NCBI GenBank assembly: GCA_003141555.1
Contig: PLMN01000005.1
Coordinates: forward strand, 62,001-126,000
Source: Candidatus Aminicenantota bacterium
GTDB taxonomy: Bacteria > Acidobacteriota > Aminicenantia > Aminicenantales > UBA4085
Reading direction: 5' to 3'
DNA length: 64,000 nucleotides
Shown: positions 62,082 to 64,000 of the stretch, piece after piece
How the letters are laid out: every line of letters starts with the position of its first letter
How positions within the stretch are numbered: the stretch's first letter is position 1
The notes under the pieces: generated by a model
Databases searched by the model: none
What the model saw: the letters and a program-made list of their open reading frames with translations, nothing else
What the model was told of the DNA's origin: nothing
Made by a program: the position numbers and the translations under genes

Positions 62082-63719
62082 TCACCTGACAAGCAGGGTG
62101 AAGGGCGGGACATAGGCCTGGAGCAAAACGAGCAGTCCCATCAGGGAGGCTAGGGCCAGGCTGTGGAAGAAGACGTAGCGCAGGATCTCGCCCTCCCGGC
62201 CGTACCATTTCGTGGCGGTGCTCGCCACGACGATGCTCTGGGCATCGATCATCTTGCCCATGACCCCGCCCGAGCTGTTGGCTGCGGCCATGAGCACGGG
62301 GTCGAGGCCGAGCTGGCGGGCCGAGATCTGCTGCAGGCTCCCGAAAAGCACGTTCGAGGACGTATCCGAACCCGTAAGGGCGACGCCCAGCCAGCCGAGC
62401 AGCGTCCCAAAGAACGGATAGAATACTCCCGTGCGGGAGAAGGCCAGCCCCAAGGTCGCGTCGAGGCCCGCGTACCGGCAAGTATAGCCGAGGGCCAACA
62501 TGGCCGCCACCGTCAGAAGCGAGAACCGGACTTTTTTCACGGTCCTCAGCCAGACGGCCGCCGCTTCGCGCGGCCCGTACCTCAAAGCGGCCGCCGAGAT
62601 CAGAGCCGCAAGGAGAATCCCCGTCCCGGTGAACGTCAGCCCATTGAACGTGAACACCGCCCCTTCCGCCGTCGGCCGGGGCACTACGGGAGGGACGCGG
62701 AAGATCAGCTGATCGACGCCGGGGACCGGGATCCTCGCGATCCACACGCCATCGAGAAAAGCCTTGACCTGGGGAATGCCCCAGAGGAAGACCGTCAGGC
62801 TGAGGATGAGCCAGGGCAGCCAGGCCTTGAAGACCTCGTTTCGGGAGTGGCTGCAATCGGCCCGCGTCCCGGCTTCGGCGCCGCCCTTCTCCGCGCCCCA
62901 GATCCGGCGCGGCCGCCAGACATGGAGGAAGGCGACAAGGGCCCCGATCGAGGCGATCGACGACAGCACGCCGGCGAGCCAGGGGCCGTGAAAATTCGAA
63001 ACCAGGAACTGGACGATCCCGAACGAGACGCCGGCGACGAGAAGCGCGGGCCAGATCTCGAACATCGCCCCGAAGCCGGCGAACGCCGCCACGAGCCAGA
63101 AGGGTATGATCATGGAGAACAGCGAGAGCTGCCGCCCGACCATGGCGCTGAGCGCCCGGACGTCGAGTCCGGTGACCCCGGCCAGGGCGATGATCGGCGT
63201 GCCGAGGGCACCGAAGGCCACGGGCGCGGTGTTGGCGATGAGCGACAAGCCGGACGCCTGGAGAGGCCCGAACCCCAGACCGATCAGGATTGCCGCCGTC
63301 ACGGCGACCGGCGTGCCGAACCCGGCCGCGCCCTCGACGAACGCCCCGAATCCGAAGGCGATGAGCAGGAGCTGGAGGCGGCGGTCCCGGGTGATGCCCG
63401 TCAGGCTGTCGCGGAGCACGCGGAAGAGCCCCCGCCCGTCGGCCAGGTCGTAAAGGAAGATGACGTTGAGGATGATCCAGCCGATGGGGAACAGGCCGTA
63501 GGCCCCTCCATAAGCCGCCACGGTCAAGGCTTTGCCGACGGGCATGCCGAAGCCCAGGATGGCGATCGCAAGGGCGGAGAAAAGTCCCAGGGCCGCCGCC
63601 CGATGGGCTTTGAGCTTCAGGAAGGCGAGCGTCCCGAGCAGGACGAAAACCGGGATGGCCGCGAGGGCCGTGGACAAAAGCCAGCTGCCCGTCGGGTCAT
63701 AGGCCTGGCTCCAGGTCAT
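62082..63719 (-). CDS. L-lactate permease (LctP family)
   Basis: A 545-residue polytopic protein of the lactate permease family. Blocks are AFGFGAFVEGAAGFGTPVAV, IANTAPVAFGALGTPIIALAG, LGWLGVALTGSDTSSNVLFG and AANSSGGVMGKMIDAQSIVVA, all hallmark LctP sequences. It imports lactate or glycolate with protons across the inner membrane. ATG 63719 overlaps the stop of the next upstream gene by 4 bp, so the two are co-translated. Longer in-frame starts lie inside that gene and were rejected. Confidence 0.95.
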   Translation of the reverse strand: MTWSQAYDPTGSWLLSTALAAIPVFVLLGTLAFLKLKAHRAAALGLFSALAIAILGFGMPVGKALTVAAYGGAYGLFPIGWIILNVIFLYDLADGRGLFRVLRDSLTGITRDRRLQLLLIAFGFGAFVEGAAGFGTPVAVTAAILIGLGFGPLQASGLSLIANTAPVAFGALGTPIIALAGVTGLDVRALSAMVGRQLSLFSMIIPFWLVAAFAGFGAMFEIWPALLVAGVSFGIVQFLVSNFHGPWLAGVLSSIASIGALVAFLHVWRPRRIWGAEKGGAEAGTRADCSHSRNEVFKAWLPWLILSLTVFLWGIPQVKAFLDGVWIARIPVPGVDQLIFRVPPVVPRPTAEGAVFTFNGLTFTGTGILLAALISAAALRYGPREAAAVWLRTVKKVRFSLLTVAAMLALGYTCRYAGLDATLGLAFSRTGVFYPFFGTLLGWLGVALTGSDTSSNVLFGSLQQISARQLGLDPVLMAAANSSGGVMGKMIDAQSIVVASTATKWYGREGEILRYVFFHSLALASLMGLLVLLQAYVPPFTLLVR

Positions 63720-64000
63720 GCCCTTCTCCGCCGCCCGATCCCCCGGAGCTTCGCTAGAATCGGCCGGCCGAAGACGAGGACGTTGATCAGGACCAGGACC
63801 GGCAGGAAATAGAAGGACTCGTCTCCCCAGATGAGCGGAATCTGGAAGCTCGCCCACGAAAACGGGAAGAGCCACGGCGGGCCGTATGTCACGGTCTTTT
63901 GCAGCAGATCCAAGGCGAAGTGAAAGGCCGCGCCGAACCCGAGGCAGAGGATCGTCTCGCGCCGCCGGTCCTCGGGAAAGAGCATCGCCAGGCCGAAGAT
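63716..64000 (-). CDS. Membrane-bound metal-dependent hydrolase-like protein (DUF457), C-terminal part
   Basis: The frame is open to the window edge, so the N-terminus is missing. The visible 94 residues read IFGLAMLFPEDRRRETILCL, then AFHFALDLLQKTVTYGPPWL, with a membrane segment (FYFLPVLVLINVLVFGRPIL). The FHFALDLL segment, with its His and Asp, resembles the YdjM/DUF457 inner-membrane metal-dependent hydrolase family. Its stop overlaps the lactate permease start. Function in this operon is unclear. Confidence 0.65.
   Translation of the reverse strand: MFGLAMLFPEDRRRETILCLGFGAAFHFALDLLQKTVTYGPPWLFPFSWASFQIPLIWGDESFYFLPVLVLINVLVFGRPILAKLRGIGRRRRA

Noticed and set aside
1-64000. CRISPR arrays or rRNA genes
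   Set aside because: No regularly spaced repeats and no rRNA-like sequence were seen anywhere.

Overview
The window is GC-rich chromosomal DNA from an uncultured-looking heterotrophic bacterium. Gene content is secreted peptidases, glycosidases, Tat-exported Gfo/Idh/MocA oxidoreductases, DUF1080 and ThuA proteins, multiheme cytochrome c and HEAT-repeat proteins. This fits an Acidobacteriota-like lineage such as Aminicenantia; that placement is inference from gene content and could not be checked.

Layout. 1-6.8 kb: sugar-epimerase tail, GH42 beta-galactosidase-like enzyme, DUF5694, a DUF6786-type lipoprotein and a GtaA-like protein. 7-12.7 kb: DUF47/PiT phosphate pair, a stranded fragment of a surface protein, a dicarboxylate symporter and an amino-acid permease. 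12.9-18.7 kb: M16 peptidase pair, C69 dipeptidase and MFS transporter. 18.7-31.6 kb: sugar-acting TIM-barrel and Gfo/Idh/MocA genes, with a HEAT protein, an M1-like lipoprotein, an SDR remnant and an RluA-like protein. 31.6-35.6 kb: heptaheme cytochrome c, membrane cytochrome-b-like protein and ApbE, overlapping the last Gfo/Idh gene. 35.6-40.2 kb: a 148-bp MITE-like element, discoidin-like protein, two glycosyltransferases and a class II aldolase. 40.3-55.6 kb: ThuA, DUF1080 and Gfo/Idh genes, a subtilase, a 5'-broken Ada-like gene, a serine hydrolase, a HEAT plus double-DUF1080 protein and two more Gfo/Idh genes. 59-64 kb: methyltransferase lipoprotein, S9 peptidase, L-lactate permease and a hydrolase fragment.

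The most striking region is 55595-58940, an AT-rich 3.35-kb insertion bounded by perfect 16-bp terminal inverted repeats and an 8-bp target duplication. It encodes a single-ORF IS1-family transposase and five cargo proteins. It also carries a tRNA gene with a serine-type body (long variable arm, discriminator G) but a UAU anticodon. Two of its promoters share a 12-bp motif in the -35/-10 spacer and place the ATG 6 nt after the -10 box.

Metabolic reading (inference). Seven Gfo/Idh/MocA proteins, three DUF1080 domains, ThuA and two TIM-barrel isomerase-like proteins suggest oxidative, 3-keto-sugar-type breakdown of glycosides. Exported (Tat or Sec) members would act outside the cytoplasm. Signal-less members (27.9, 29.1 and 54.6 kb) would finish the work inside. 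The cytochrome module overlapping one Tat-exported oxidoreductase is a candidate electron outlet. Several genes look degenerate: an M1-like protein lacking the third zinc ligand, an RluA-like protein lacking the catalytic Asp, an Ada-like gene without a start, and SDR and surface-protein fragments.
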